Shown in pieces: positions 11,905 to 24,000 of a stretch of 64,000 nt of DNA (position 1 is its first letter; each line of letters begins with the position of its first letter). The notes below the pieces were generated by a model. It was not told where the DNA came from, ran no database searches, and saw only the letters and a list, made by a program, of their open reading frames with translations. The stretch covers positions 1-64,000 of the forward strand of contig JAVSML010038744.1 of assembly GCA_038503035.1 (NCBI GenBank). The letters are read 5' to 3'. The translations under genes and the position numbers were made by a program. This DNA is from Crocodylus rhombifer (Eukaryota > Chordata > Crocodylia > Crocodylidae).

Positions 11905-13145
11905 TATTTTATTGGCCCAACTGCATGGTAGACATAGACCTAGACACGCATTTAAACGCAACATATTTTTCTTCAAGTATCAACAGCCAAAATCCTTGCC
12001 TCTTGCGTATTGTCGATACTATCAGTTTCAACGTAAGTGCAATGCTATTTCCCATAACCTTAGTCTTAGAAACAAATGAGCCGCTTTGCTACAACTACTA
12101 TTTTTGTAGAATGTTTAGAAACAGTATTTCTGCCTGAATGGTTGAAGTTTAGCAAATATATAAACACACTGAACCTAAGGATAACACTATAAGGATTAAA
12201 CAGTCTTTTTATGTTTTGGAATGTGGAGGGTGTTCTTGTTGACTACTTATCTAAGTGAGCTGCTGTAAACTAAAAGGACTTGTCGGAAGACTTTTAGTTG
12301 GGGCTGCTACCCAGTCTTAAAATAGTAAAAACCATGATTCCCATCCTAACAAAAATACCAACAAACAAATATAAAATTCATGGAATTTGAATCTCATTAT
12401 TCTATTAATGAATTACTTACAAAATTTTCAAGTGGAAAGATTTAGCTGCATTAACAAATGGTATAAAAACCAGGTACACATTTCCTATTAAGCATACCTA
12501 CAATGTTTGATATAAACATTTTTAAAATGTCCTCAATATCCACCACATTGGTGTGGTTAAAAAAAGGTGATTGACTCCCTTTTCCCTGATGCCCACTGTT
12601 TTTCTTCTACCCAATGCTCAAATTCCAGACACAACTTTGCATATCTTCTACAATTCCAACCAACCAGACCATTCAAGTGGCATTTCATAGCAATTTCTCC
12701 CACCCCCAGATCAGATATACACAAAAACAAATCTTCTAGAAACAATTCAGTATGCCAAAATACAACAATCATATCAAAACTTGCATACTGAAAATAACTG
12801 CATTAAAATAACATGAAATATATGGCAAAAGAATAGATGCTTTGGTGAAACTGTTAATTTTCTCCACCAAATAGGACTGGATTTTTTACATGTACCCAAA
12901 AGGTTTAGGACGGACAGGGGAAACAATACTATGGATCAATGAATAGAACAAGCAACCTTGGTGAAAGGAAACTGGAAGGGGGCCAAGGGGGAAAGAGCAA
13001 ATCCCCCAAGAGAAATGGTTGGCTACTTGCAGAAATTACAAACAAAAACAAACAAAAAAAAAAGCACTTTAAGCTCCATGCGCTCCCGTGCTGAGCCCAA
13101 TATTTACCCAGAAGAGGCAGTACATTAGTTGGACTCGACTCACCC
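11905..13145. other. AT-rich unique sequence, no gene seen
   Basis: No credible ORF, no paired repeat ends, and only short homopolymer runs, such as the A-rich tract at about 13040-13065. Confidence 0.5.
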
Positions 13146-13150
13146 AACAT

Positions 13151-13265
13151 CTGTATAGATGGGGCACTTTAGCGGGGCTTTTTTTGCACTTTTATCTAAT
13201 AGTGTATTGACTCAGCTTTAGATAAAAGCACCAAAAAGCCCTGCTGAAGCACCTCATTTATACAG
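13151..13265. mobile_element. Near-complete palindromic MITE, 115 bp
   Basis: Arms 13151-13199 and 13217-13265 are 49 bases each and pair along their length with a few mismatches and one indel (for example CTGTATAGATG against CTGTATAAATG). The loop is about 17 bases. This foldback structure is typical of very short DNA-transposon derivatives. The target duplication is not clear. Confidence 0.75.
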
Positions 13266-13667
13266 GTGCTGCAGAGCTGAGACAAAGTAACGTACTGCTT
13301 TTTCCAGTAAAGCACATTTTGTTTTGTTTTGTCTTTTAACTTCTGCGAGCAGGCAAAATGCTATGCAGATATGAATTTTCACTTAAACTACTACACTGTA
13401 ACTTACTTATATATGTTTTGATACAATTCTTTGCTGTACACACCGCAAGGGGTTAGGTTTTCAGTTTTTTCCCTCCTTTCAAGTATATGGTCAAAGTATT
13501 TAAGATTATTAGAATATCACAAGTGAGTTAAGATTTTTGGCAGGTCATATGCTATAATAGCACTGAATTTCCCTTAAGTGCTTATTGTGGATGACTTATT
13601 GGAGGAGGAATTATCACTATATGAATTATATAGTTCATGGCTCAGAGTAAATCAAAACTCTTAGACT

Positions 13668-14000
13668 GTGTCCAGACGACCAGGGCCATTTGTTTCCCCA
13701 GGGACAAGAAGCAGTGATAGACCTTGTGCCACTGCTATTTGTCCCTGGGGAACGTCCATGCTATGCACACTCTGGTGTGTGGCAGGTTATCCTGGGTGGG
13801 GTAGGGGAGGCTGGGGCCAACAACTGTGCTGGCCCCAGCAGCCTTACCTAAGGTCCCTGGGGACCTTAGGCAGCTGCAGCCGCAGAGCTTCTTCAGCTGG
13901 GAACCTGGCTGGCAGCCAAAATTTGGCTCCAGCAGGCCAGGCTCTGGGTTTGGCAGTGTACACTACCTCTGCATACGCTGCCCTGCTTTAAGGCACGGGG
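13668..14000 (+). repeat. GC-rich interspersed repeat, copy 1
   Basis: This stretch is far more GC-rich than its surroundings and aligns over at least 250 bases with the reverse complement of 26935-27197. The best block is around GGGTAGGGGAGGCTGGGGC (near 13800-13819). It opens with a 25-base hairpin (13692-13716 with 13730-13753). Two copies in opposite orientation show that it is a dispersed family, probably a DNA transposon. No protein is recognised; the 107-codon frame over it is compositional. Confidence 0.7.
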
Positions 14001-14179
14001 GTTTTTTGACCCCAGAAGCTCCTGGGATCAACCCCCCTCCCCACCACACTACAAGATAGCAGCACAGGGAATGCCTGCATGTGCAAAGCATGGCATCATG
14101 GACAGGTCAGCAGCACCATGTACTGCACATCCACGCTCACCTGGATGTGGCCTCGATGTCTCCGCATCACAAACCTGTC

Positions 14180-15130
14180 AAGTGAAGGGCAACCTTTCTT
14201 ATATGCAGTGTTTGCTTCTACTTGTTAAAGATAAGAAAGATATACTTCTGATCTTAACATTATTTATCCCCTTTTAAGTAATTACAAGGCCCTTTCCACA
14301 AGTCGTATGTACATACTGTACTGCAGTCAGAGCAGTAAACGCAGTAAGGTAACATATTTTTGTCAAATTATTTAATGACCACAGGAAAAAAAGCAGTTTT
14401 TGTTGGAATTGTCCATAATAAAAAAGCAATTTCCTAAAAAGAAAATTGAACAGTATTTGACAAAACATTCCAGTTGCATATCGCAGTCAGGGTGGTCAAA
14501 GCATTTCTGTAACATACATTAGCTTTACTGAAGCAACTGCCAGGAACAGGAGAAAAGACTGATTTGTGTATAATGTTCCCTATATTCGATATACTGTAAA
14601 TCTACTTTGTGACGTTAGGATAAAGTTGAACTTGATTCAATCTTCCAAGAGAATATGGGCCATTAGAGTCATTTCAATGGCTCATAAACTACCTATCAAA
14701 AATATACATGCAGTAGTGCTCATTACTGATAACTAAAGACAATGAAGGCATTAAACAGGGTTACACATATTTATTCTAAGTTGATTTGATAGCAGAATAA
14801 AATTTTGCTCTTATGTACTGATACTGAAGACAGGTAGAACTTAAATAGGGAGTGTTTTCTACAGCTGCTTGTCCCCAGTAGAACTACCTATGTAAGAAAA
14901 TGTGGGCAAAAAAAGTTTAAAAAAGATGTGCACAATCTTTCCAATTGCCAACCTCTCCTCCTGAGCAATAGCAACATGGTACGCTCATTTGTTGTGCTGC
15001 ATTCGACTCCTCAGATACTGGTATTCATTAGCGCTCTAAGTGGGGAGTGAGCCCTCAAAAAATGAGTTAATACTTACTGAATGTTTTCCCCTGAAGCAGG
15101 AGTCAGTATAGGAGGAAAACTGTGCCATTC
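14180..15130. other. AT-rich unique sequence, no gene seen
   Basis: No ORF over about 70 codons and no paired repeat ends. Confidence 0.5.
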
Positions 15131-15136
15131 AGACCA

Positions 15137-15288
15137 AGTCTACACTAGAAAGAGTTTGCCAGGTGACAGGCACAAACACAATGAAAAAGACAGGCATGCT
15201 GGTACAGCTTATTAGAGTTCCTTAAAAAAAACTATCCTGGCAAATGAAAAAATTTTTTCTCATATAAACTGCACTTACACTGGGGTCT
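15137..15288. mobile_element. Possible truncated MITE
   Basis: Starts GACCAAGTCTACACTAGAAAG and contains ACTTACACTGGGGTCTC near its end. The CTACACTAG-type motif resembles ends of short reptilian DNA transposons. The right end is not matched and no target duplication was found. Confidence 0.35.
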
Positions 15289-15299
15289 CTAGCAGTTAT

Positions 15300-17390
15300 A
15301 ACACAAGACTCAGGGGAAGGGGGAGTAGATTTTTGCAGCTACCAGTTTTAAACACAAGACAGGTCAGATTCCAAAACATGGGGCAAAATGTGCCATCTTC
15401 TCTTATATCTGCAATACTGCTACATATTGGAGGTGGTATCTAATCTAATTCCTAACAGAACTGCTTACTTACATAAACAGCAATTAGAAACTCTTACAAT
15501 CTTTGGCTACCATAGGGATCCATGTGTTCATCACCTCTTGCTGAAACACTACAACACCTCAACACCTACGAATAAGAAAGTTCCAACTGAAGCAACATGC
15601 AGAACGCTCCATTAAGCAACACATGTTGAGATGGAACATCCATCCAGGCTACTTTCAAGTCCTCCAGCAAATCCACAATATGGACTGAACTTTGGTCTGG
15701 GTCTTGATTTCAATGTACTAAGACAGAGTTGGACCTACTGTGCTCTGCAATTACTAGGATAACTGAAGGGGGACTGGTGTCACAGGTAAAGTCCACTGTT
15801 ACAGCAGCCAGCCACAGCTGTGAAACATGCAGAACTACCGTTGTCAGAGTTAGATACCTCACCATGAGATGGGTACACTATACTCTGGGGAAAGTTAGAA
15901 GTTTTGGGAGCGGGAGGAGGTTTCCTGGATCTGTGGTATCACTGCCTTAAATAGAAGGGGACCAAAATATAACAAAATATTTTTCAATTCTACTGTTCAC
16001 AATTTTCAAAAAAAAAGTCATTAAATTGTGAGAAGGAAACAAAAGCAGACAACACCTTGTACCTCAGGTTCCCTCACTCTTCCCTGCTCCAGCACATCCT
16101 GCGTTTCTGCCCTATTAGAGGAGCTATCCCCTTCAACTGCTAACACTTTTTTGTTGTCCAGGCCTTTTATACAGTATACTTTAGCAACCTTCATGCTAGA
16201 TTTCTAATATTTGCCTATTCACATACAGCTCTGCACATTAAGAATGCTATTGTGCCACTTCAGAAAAAGCACACAAAGGAACAGCCTTTGAAAAGCAAGC
16301 ACAGGCCTCTGCAACACAGTGAAAGCTCCAATGCATCTGGAATACGGGAAAGAAAAAGGGAACAAAATTGCCTTTCTTCTAAAGTGTGTTTTCTATTGAT
16401 TCAAAAGAAACAAGTAATGTAACTTGCACAGACGCTGTAGGTTCTAGATTGATCATTCAAATCGAAAATGTGGAACTACACATATTATGGTTCAACCATT
16501 CAAGATACACAAAGCCAACAATTAAATAAAAACAAACTACTGCGCATACTAAAAACAATTATACATATACAAGATGTCTGATCCGGCATTGAATACAAAG
16601 CCAGGCTTAAACACAAGGCCTAATTACTCTCAAACAGAGGTAAAATGTGAAAACTTGGAAAAAGTTAAAAAAAATCCGCTCACCTCTATCAACAACAAAC
16701 AGGGAAAGCCTTCCTAGAGAGTTAAGCCACCGATTTGTGTAAAGCTAATGATTTTAAAATAAATTTCAGCCCTCATACCTGCAGGTAACTTTCCAAAATT
16801 ATACTGATAGCAATACTTCCCAGGTTTAAATTATTCTAACTTACATCTCAAAGTAACAGCAATATGAAGTTAAGATTGTTACCATTCAAAACCCCAGAAG
16901 GAACAGTGAAAGAAAGAATGATCCGTTCATTTCTTTGTTTTTTTAGAAAGCAATTGTGCCCACAGTTTAAAAAACAAACAGAAAATACCCCAACGCAAAA
17001 TTAACAATCATACTAAGGATCACTTTTCATATACTAAATACACAGTATTGTCCAGAGTTTAAATATCTTAATAGAGACCCTTCAAAATCACAATTAAAAA
17101 AGTTATTTTCTGATTTGAAAGCTCCACCAGCTGCCACTCACCCCATGTATGCCTCAACTCATGTAGGTTTACGTTAGCGTGACTTAGATCATACTACTGG
17201 AGATCTCACAAAACAACCCAACAAGATTGCCACACGTATATATATGCCAAGTATAACAAGCTTACTGCCTGGAAGAGCTTTAAATCCTGTGTAAACGTGC
17301 AGTAGTGCTTAAAAACCCAACTTCCTTCAGAGAAGTCAAATATCCACAAAGATGGACAACCTTCAAGCCATGATCAGCATTCAAAATGAT
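15300..17390. other. AT-rich unique sequence, no gene seen
   Basis: Only random short frames. Repeat-poor on inspection. Confidence 0.5.
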
Positions 17391-17399
17391 ACTCTAAAG

Positions 17400-17587
17400 C
17401 AGGGGTATTCAACACTTTTGGGTGAGTGTACCCCCAGCAGCCGGATGTGGAGCGGGGGAGCGGGGGAGAGGGGGTGGCCTGCACGGTTCAGTGTGTGATG
17501 GTGCTCCGTCCCCACTCACCCATGCATATCCCCTAGGACCTTCTCAAGTACCCCAGAGGTATGCATACCCCTGGTTGACAACCCCCG
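17400..17587. mobile_element. hAT-like non-autonomous element, 188 bp
   Basis: Left end CAGGGGTATTCAAC and right end the reverse complement of CGGGGGTTGTCAAC. The flanks CTCTAAAG (17392-17399) and CGCTAAAG (17588-17595) match at 7 of 8. The interior is GC-rich, in sharp contrast to the flanks. No transposase. Confidence 0.85.
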
Positions 17588-17599
17588 CGCTAAAGAAAA

Positions 17600-18040
17600 G
17601 GTTGCTGACTCATTAACCGCTCCAAAACACTAAATTTCCCTAATATGTATTTTTTTCTCTGTAAAGCTAAATTTAAGACATTAAATTTCTGGAACTAACA
17701 CAGGCACAATCTTCCATTGTCTGGATATGCAAGTAAGGCTGTATATCTGTTTTAGTCTCCAGTTATCTGGTACAGTGGATGAACCCAAAGTCTGACATAA
17801 TGGAAACTCCTTTTTACTCTTAGCTTTGCTCGAAGTGATCTCGAATAAACTCTTATATGTGAAACGGGTGGAAGACAGCTATCTTCCTGTAAATAGGGAA
17901 TAAAAAACCTTGGTGTATAAAGTGTACAAAAATATTAACAGAAATCCTTAAAAGACCTGGGATTAAAATACTCCTGGGTCACAGACTTAGTATTTAGTGC
18001 AACTTCCTTGAGCTGCTGTGTTGTGGCATTAATAGGACAA
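17600..18040. other. AT-rich unique sequence, nothing recognised
   Basis: Short stop-rich frames only. Confidence 0.45.
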
Positions 18041-18042
18041 TT

Positions 18043-18190
18043 CAGAAAGGTTAAGGCCAGAAGGAGCCATTAAAGCATCTAGTCTGGTTATCAAACAGTC
18101 TATATTGCACTGTTATATTTCACCTACATATAAAAGCTCACTAACTTGAACTTGACTAAAGCATCTTACATCAGAGAAATCAGGAGATAC
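18043..18190 (-). mobile_element. Old CR1-like 3' tail (antisense)
   Basis: AGGCCAGAAGGAGCCATTA followed by ATCTAGTCTG is the antisense counterpart of the CR1 3' UTR phrase seen in many sauropsid CR1s, where the sense strand reads with CAGACTAGATG. Only the last part is recognisable. Confidence 0.5.
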
Positions 18191-18605
18191 AGACTGTAAC
18201 CTTTTCCTTGTCCCAACAGCTGAAGACAACACCTGAGTTAACTCTGCAGTGAAGGCATGCCAAGATCTGGACAGGATCAGACAAGCAGCTGTCTGTACTT
18301 CAGATAGATGTCAGACTGCTTTCCACCAGTTTCATTCTGCACATTTCCCACCTGATAATTAGTTGCTTATTTCAACTCCCTCTCCTCACCTCTGCCAACT
18401 TCTGCCTAACTCCAAATGCCCAGCACATTCCTTCCCTTTCCTATAATCTCCACCTCCTGCTTCAGTGTCACCTCTTTACCTACTTTTACCTAATCCCTTC
18501 CTAACAAAACCCTACTCCCAGAGAGTTTTATGAATTTAAAAACAATTGTGTAACAAAAATGTTGCTTGTGTATTATTTCCCTAACACTATCTCCTGACCT
18601 TATTT

Positions 18606-18720
18606 TGTATATGCAGCTTGTATACTCCTTGAGACAGGGGCTCTTTCGCTAGCACAATGCACCACTCTAGCTCTAGGCACCACTTCAAGCTCTAGGCACC
18701 ACTATAACAATGCCTTGGCA
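18606..18720 (+). mobile_element. Ancient LINE (L2/L3-like) 3' tail
   Basis: The phrase TACTCCTTGAGACAGGGGC followed by AGCACAATGCACC and CTAGGCACCACT resembles the widely conserved 3' tail of L2/L3-type LINEs in amniotes (a CTCCTTGGGGCAGGG-like core, then CCTAGGCACTA). A 16-base internal direct duplication (18669-18684 and 18688-18703) is present. Confidence 0.55.
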
Positions 18721-20660
18721 ATAGATTCACCTGAAAAATTACAGCCTTTAAAATAAACAAAATATACAAGTATTTCACGGACCTGGCCAAAGTTGGTAAT
18801 AGTCCCTTCATTATTCTTCAGTAGACCGAGGCTGCCCCAAAAAGGACATTAAAATACACACGGCCATATTCTCCTCTCTGTTAAATCAGTTTCTGACATG
18901 TAACAAAGCAGCATTTGGAGCAATAAACCACGTCCACTGAAGACAGCAACAGTATATTTTATATCCAGCAAGACAATAGATAAGTAGTGATCCACAAAAA
19001 TTAAAACTGGCTATATAAAATCTCTTATCTGATTGGGACATGTTAACTCAGCACAGACCTATAGTACATTTTCATCCCAAACCCTTACCATATCAAAGTT
19101 AAATTATGTTCAGAGCAAACCTGAATCCTAAACTATGAAGGGAAGTAGACAGACTAATGTTTCCAGGACTGAAAAGAGACTTCTCTTCTAGTCCATAAGC
19201 AAAAAAGAAGTGAAACAGCAACTAGATTTTTAAAAACACTGTTAATGTTTCCCGTACCCAAGTACACCTTTCAGCAGATCTACTGAAATAGAAATAAACC
19301 TACAGCCGGATCAAACACATTTTTAAGGCTTTTTTTAAAAGTGCAAAAACAAGTCATAATTAAAATTAAAAGCATTTTTTAAAAAGATTAAAGCTATATA
19401 AAACTCCCTACTACAGGTAAAATCCAGTATGACCAATAAAATAAAAAATCAACTATTCCTTATTCTAGTATAATGAGACGGAAAGTTTTCCTTTCCCCTT
19501 ATATAAAAAAAAGTGACATTCACGAAGGCTGACAACAGAAATAATTTTTTCTTTTGTCAAATTCAGACATAATACCCATAAGAAATTAATATTCCTGTGA
19601 TCATTTTAATCTCCTGGTAAAGATGCATTTCTCTGAACATGAAATGAATATAAGTAAAGCTACTTGCACAGATGAAAGTTGGGTAAGTCAGCAAAGATGT
19701 TAAAAACAGATAAATCACTAAAGTCAGCCCAGTAAGCTAATATTACACCATCAGAATCACTGATTATGAATTCATGGAGAACAAACTACCCAATTTTACA
19801 ATGATACATAGCAGCATTCAGTCTAATATATCAGACCATACGTGAGCCTCAAAATCATGAATGCATGGATTTGAGAGGGTGGGGAGGGAACTTCCTTTTC
19901 AGAAAGTTATAGTTTTAATATGGTGACTAAGAAAGTGTTCCATTTATGTATTGCATGTCATGGGACTCCTGCAAATCAGGAGAGATAGCAAAACCAGAGC
20001 ATAAGAATTCCAGTAGGAAACCTCTTATCTCAGCAACAATTACTGTCATTTCTACCAAGCAGCGGAAATGCTTTCCAAAATGCATGTTGCAAGAGAAAGT
20101 ATGAAAAATAAGTCATTTGCTTTGAAAAATTCTTCACCAAGTCAGATAATCTGCTGAATATACTGTTTACCAGTAACATCTAGATGGTTTAATCGCATCA
20201 CTACTGCCTTCATCATTAGTAAGTTTACTTTTACAGTAGGAAAATATTTTCAAAACATGCCTTGGCATGTTCAACCTCTGACAACACACGATGACCACTA
20301 GAATTCAGACATTTAAAATTTACATAACCTCTCGCTTCCATCATCCTAATCATTTTTGGTGTAATCTAAAATTTCCTAACATTCCAGATCAGCATTCCCA
20401 TCAGCTTGACACACAAAAGACTGATAACCCCAGAAAATGTTTGGATCTTATTTAAATATTCCTTCACACCTCCCAATTCATCTCTTCCTCTGGTCAACAA
20501 CCAGTGGTTCTTACATAGCATAGTAGCTATGACCCCTACATTTGAGGTGGTATGATCAAAGGAGGTCTGGCCAGACTTGGAAAAACATTTCCACTGAGAA
20601 TGGACATACTGCCTGTCAAAAGGTTATCCCCACTGCGTACAGAGAGCAGCTCATATTACT
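18720..20660. other. AT-rich unique sequence, no gene seen
   Basis: No supported ORF or repeat. Confidence 0.5.
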
Positions 20661-20774
20661 CTAGTGTAACATGAAAGTGCAAAATCTAGCTGTAGTAATC
20701 CACATACATGTTTTTCTTTCCAAAAAGGGCATATGGGAGACACCGACTAAAACAGAACATCCGTATTATCATTT

Positions 20775-20813
20775 GAGGAGGGGCAGGGGGGAGAGGGAAG
20801 GGGAGGGAGGAGA
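20775..20813 (+). other. Purine-rich G-run tract
   Basis: A tract of G and A with several G runs (GGGG, GGGGGG, GGGG, GGG). It could form a G-quadruplex or a triplex on the plus strand. No link to a promoter is visible. Confidence 0.6.
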
Positions 20814-20990
20814 GGTTTCCCTAATCAATCCAGCTGTGGGAATCGGACACTGTTTAAAAATTCCCTTCTCAAATGCTGCTCTTGAAATTTCTCAATTACA
20901 TCTTTTTAATGACTTTTTTCTCTTTTTGTTTACAATATGTTATACACACTATACAAGCACACATATTTATATTATCTGTAATATGTATAT

Positions 20991-20992
<2 letters not shown>

Positions 20993-21037
<45 letters not shown>
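20993..21037. repeat. (AC)n microsatellite, 45 bp
   Basis: Uninterrupted AC dinucleotides, about 22 units, preceded by a TATGTATATGT stretch. A pure array of this length is likely to vary between individuals. The poly-His-Thr reading across it is an artefact. Confidence 0.98.
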
Positions 21038-21039
<2 letters not shown>

Positions 21040-21040
<1 letters not shown>

Positions 21041-24000
21041 TTTACATTCTGCAGGAGACAAAATAACTTTGTAGGCGTAAATCTTAATGTCAATGACAGG
21101 AAGGCTTTGGTGAACCATTACCATAAATCTGACAAACGCTAATTTGATGGGTGGCTGTATCTGTCTGCTGCAAGGCCAGTCTAGACAGTCTATTGAGAAA
21201 TCCTAAAACACAACTGTTTGTTCCCTGTAACACCATCTGGATATGGCAATAAGAGCCGACCCAGTGCCATTCACACATGGATCAAAGCACATGCTAATGC
21301 CATCATGAAGTCATACACATAAAAAATTCAATCTGAGAACTCTAAGCAATTTTCCTAAGTCCTCAGTGAAGAAACTTCAGACTTAGCTCAACTCAAGCTA
21401 AGTGCATGAAGAGGGGGAGAGGGGAAAAAAAGGACAGAATATTTAATGAGCTTGGCCTTCCAGAGGAATGTTAGGCCACCCATTGTATTGGAAAAGGCTC
21501 ATGTCACACTTCAGTCATGGCACCCATCAGGGTGCCCCTTTACAAAAATTGATCTGAGGGCTTTTGTAATTACCTGTTTCAAACAGAAAGAGTGCCCAGA
21601 AATGTAAGGCTAGTTCCAAGGTGTAAATCTTACATTTTATTATATCAGACTTAGCTGGCAAAATTCTTAATATTGCAGACAATATTGAAAATCTCTTTCT
21701 CTCATTAAACTGCACTGTGGCATTAGATCAAAGCATCAAGGGGCCCCCTATTGAACTTCACTAAATATTACAAACATAAGAGCAAGTCTGGCTGTGCAGA
21801 AACTAGAAGTAAAGCCAATTTTCCTTCTACCTCCAAAAAACCAAAACATGTCTTCCTTTAATTTAGCTTTAAATTGTAAAACATGTTGCTAAGTATCCAC
21901 GTTGCAAAACAGAAGTTCACAAAACTTGATCTTCAGAAAAATAATTTAACAAAGATTTATTACTGGGTATTTTTAAAGCTCCCTTCAGCAATATTTTAAA
22001 GAATGATATTTCTAATATATCTGACTGCTTTCCATAAGACCGTTCAATTTTATCTAAGAATGCCTTTTTATAAAGAAAGATTTTAATTCTCTCTCCATGG
22101 AGTTATGCAAAAATTTCAACAACTTATAGAAGTACCATATTCTGGCTTTGTAGTGGACTTAAACTGCAAATACTTCAGAGGAAAATATTAAATGTTTGCT
22201 GACACTACATTTTGGGGGGGGGGGGGGTTTAAAGCCATATTCATTGTTTTGATCACAGAAGTGTGCGTGTCTGTGTGTATACTTGCATACACATGAGTGC
22301 GTGATTTAAACTTTAATTTGCCTTTGATTTACTTTTTTTAAAGAATAACTCTGCCACAAGTATCAAGAGTACTCCTGAAAAAAAAGTTACACCAATTCAG
22401 CTTACTTACACTAAAGGTCACATTTAGGCTTGAGAGGAGAGATTATTTTTAAACCATTCTGCCCTAAAAACAATATTAAGAGTGTGGCATCTATTTGTGT
22501 ATTTGTATATTTTCATAGATACAGGAAACATGATTGTAAATATAAATATTATATTTTCACATGGAAAAAATGTATAATTAAGCATATAATTCTGGTTTAT
22601 TGGTAAATGTATTAAGTTTCATCTTTCCTGTAAATGTGACAGTGACTACTGACAGAAGCCCTCATTTCTGCAACCTCTAATAATTTACTCATAAATTCTG
22701 AAAGTATCATATAATCTTTACATCCCCACATGTAATATTTTAAAGTTTACCGTCAATTAAATTGATTCAATTGTTGATCCCTACATTGCTAGCTTGAAAA
22801 ACCCCCACTTCTGATATACCATAGTAGTAATACAGACTTTAGATTTATAGCTTTCTTCTGATGCTTACTTATCCTGGTAGGTTTCTTTGCACAACAGATC
22901 ACAACCATAATTACATTGCATCATTTTGAAAATGAGACACTAAGTAAAAATACAATGAAATTTCACACATTTTCACAACACTGAATAGCTCAAATAAAAT
23001 TTGGGAGCTAAAAAATAAAATATGAATACCTGGGACACAAATGCATTTGTCAAATATAATTGTTTAGGAAAAAGACTACACTAAACCTGTCACACTGTAG
23101 TATTTAGAAAACTCTACTGGAAAATGTGTATTTCTCTGAATTTTTCAATAAAAACATAAAATCTTGAAAGAGTTAAATCTTTCAACACTCAGATATGCTA
23201 CACCCAGCTGCATTCCAATCAGAACCGGGATCAGTTCTGCTGAATACAAAGTCATCGTGTTCCTAGAGGATGGACTATTCCTGCCAAACCAAAACTCAAG
23301 GAAGCTTTTTTTAAAAACATTTTTAAAAAATTTTGTAACCCCAAATAAGAAATCAAGTGGTTTTTTGACAGCAGTCTTGTTACAGAAAAAATAATAGTGG
23401 TTCAAAAACAAAACAAAACAGAATGTCTCTATAAAGCTGTAAAGATTCCCAGCTCTTTAACAGACGCGAGAGATTCCTGGTACTGAATCAGGACTTGAAA
23501 AACTGATAAAACTGACTCATCAACTTCTCATACCAAGGAGATGTTTCAAGGCAGGGAAAAATGGGACATTTATAAGAAGGACCTACATATCACTAACCCA
23601 ACTTTTATTTCGGTAGAAATGATTAGTAACCCTTACAAGAGAAAAGCAGATAGGGAAAAGATCAAGAACTTACACCCCAGCCCCTTCAGCAATTTAATGT
23701 CAAATTTCTCTTACGATTCAGTTTTGTCATATTATAAGTGTTCACACTCTTTGAATAACCAAGTTGCACAGAATTCATACCCAAAACATCCATACATACT
23801 TCAATATATGGACTAACACATGAACAGTTTTTTTTATTTTTGGATACAAATAACTGCCTTCAGAGGGCAGAGGCAGTTCTTTTTAGAACTATACTTTCAT
23901 ATTAGTTATGAATGCTACCAGACTAGTGGTGAAGGGCACATTACAAGATTTAAAGCTGTAAAGAACTGGAGTTTCAGCAGCTCCAGGACTGCAAAAGAAC

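Noticed and set aside
20671..21066. 131-codon frame with a His-Thr run
   Set aside because: The run is the AC microsatellite read in frame; the rest lacks any domain.
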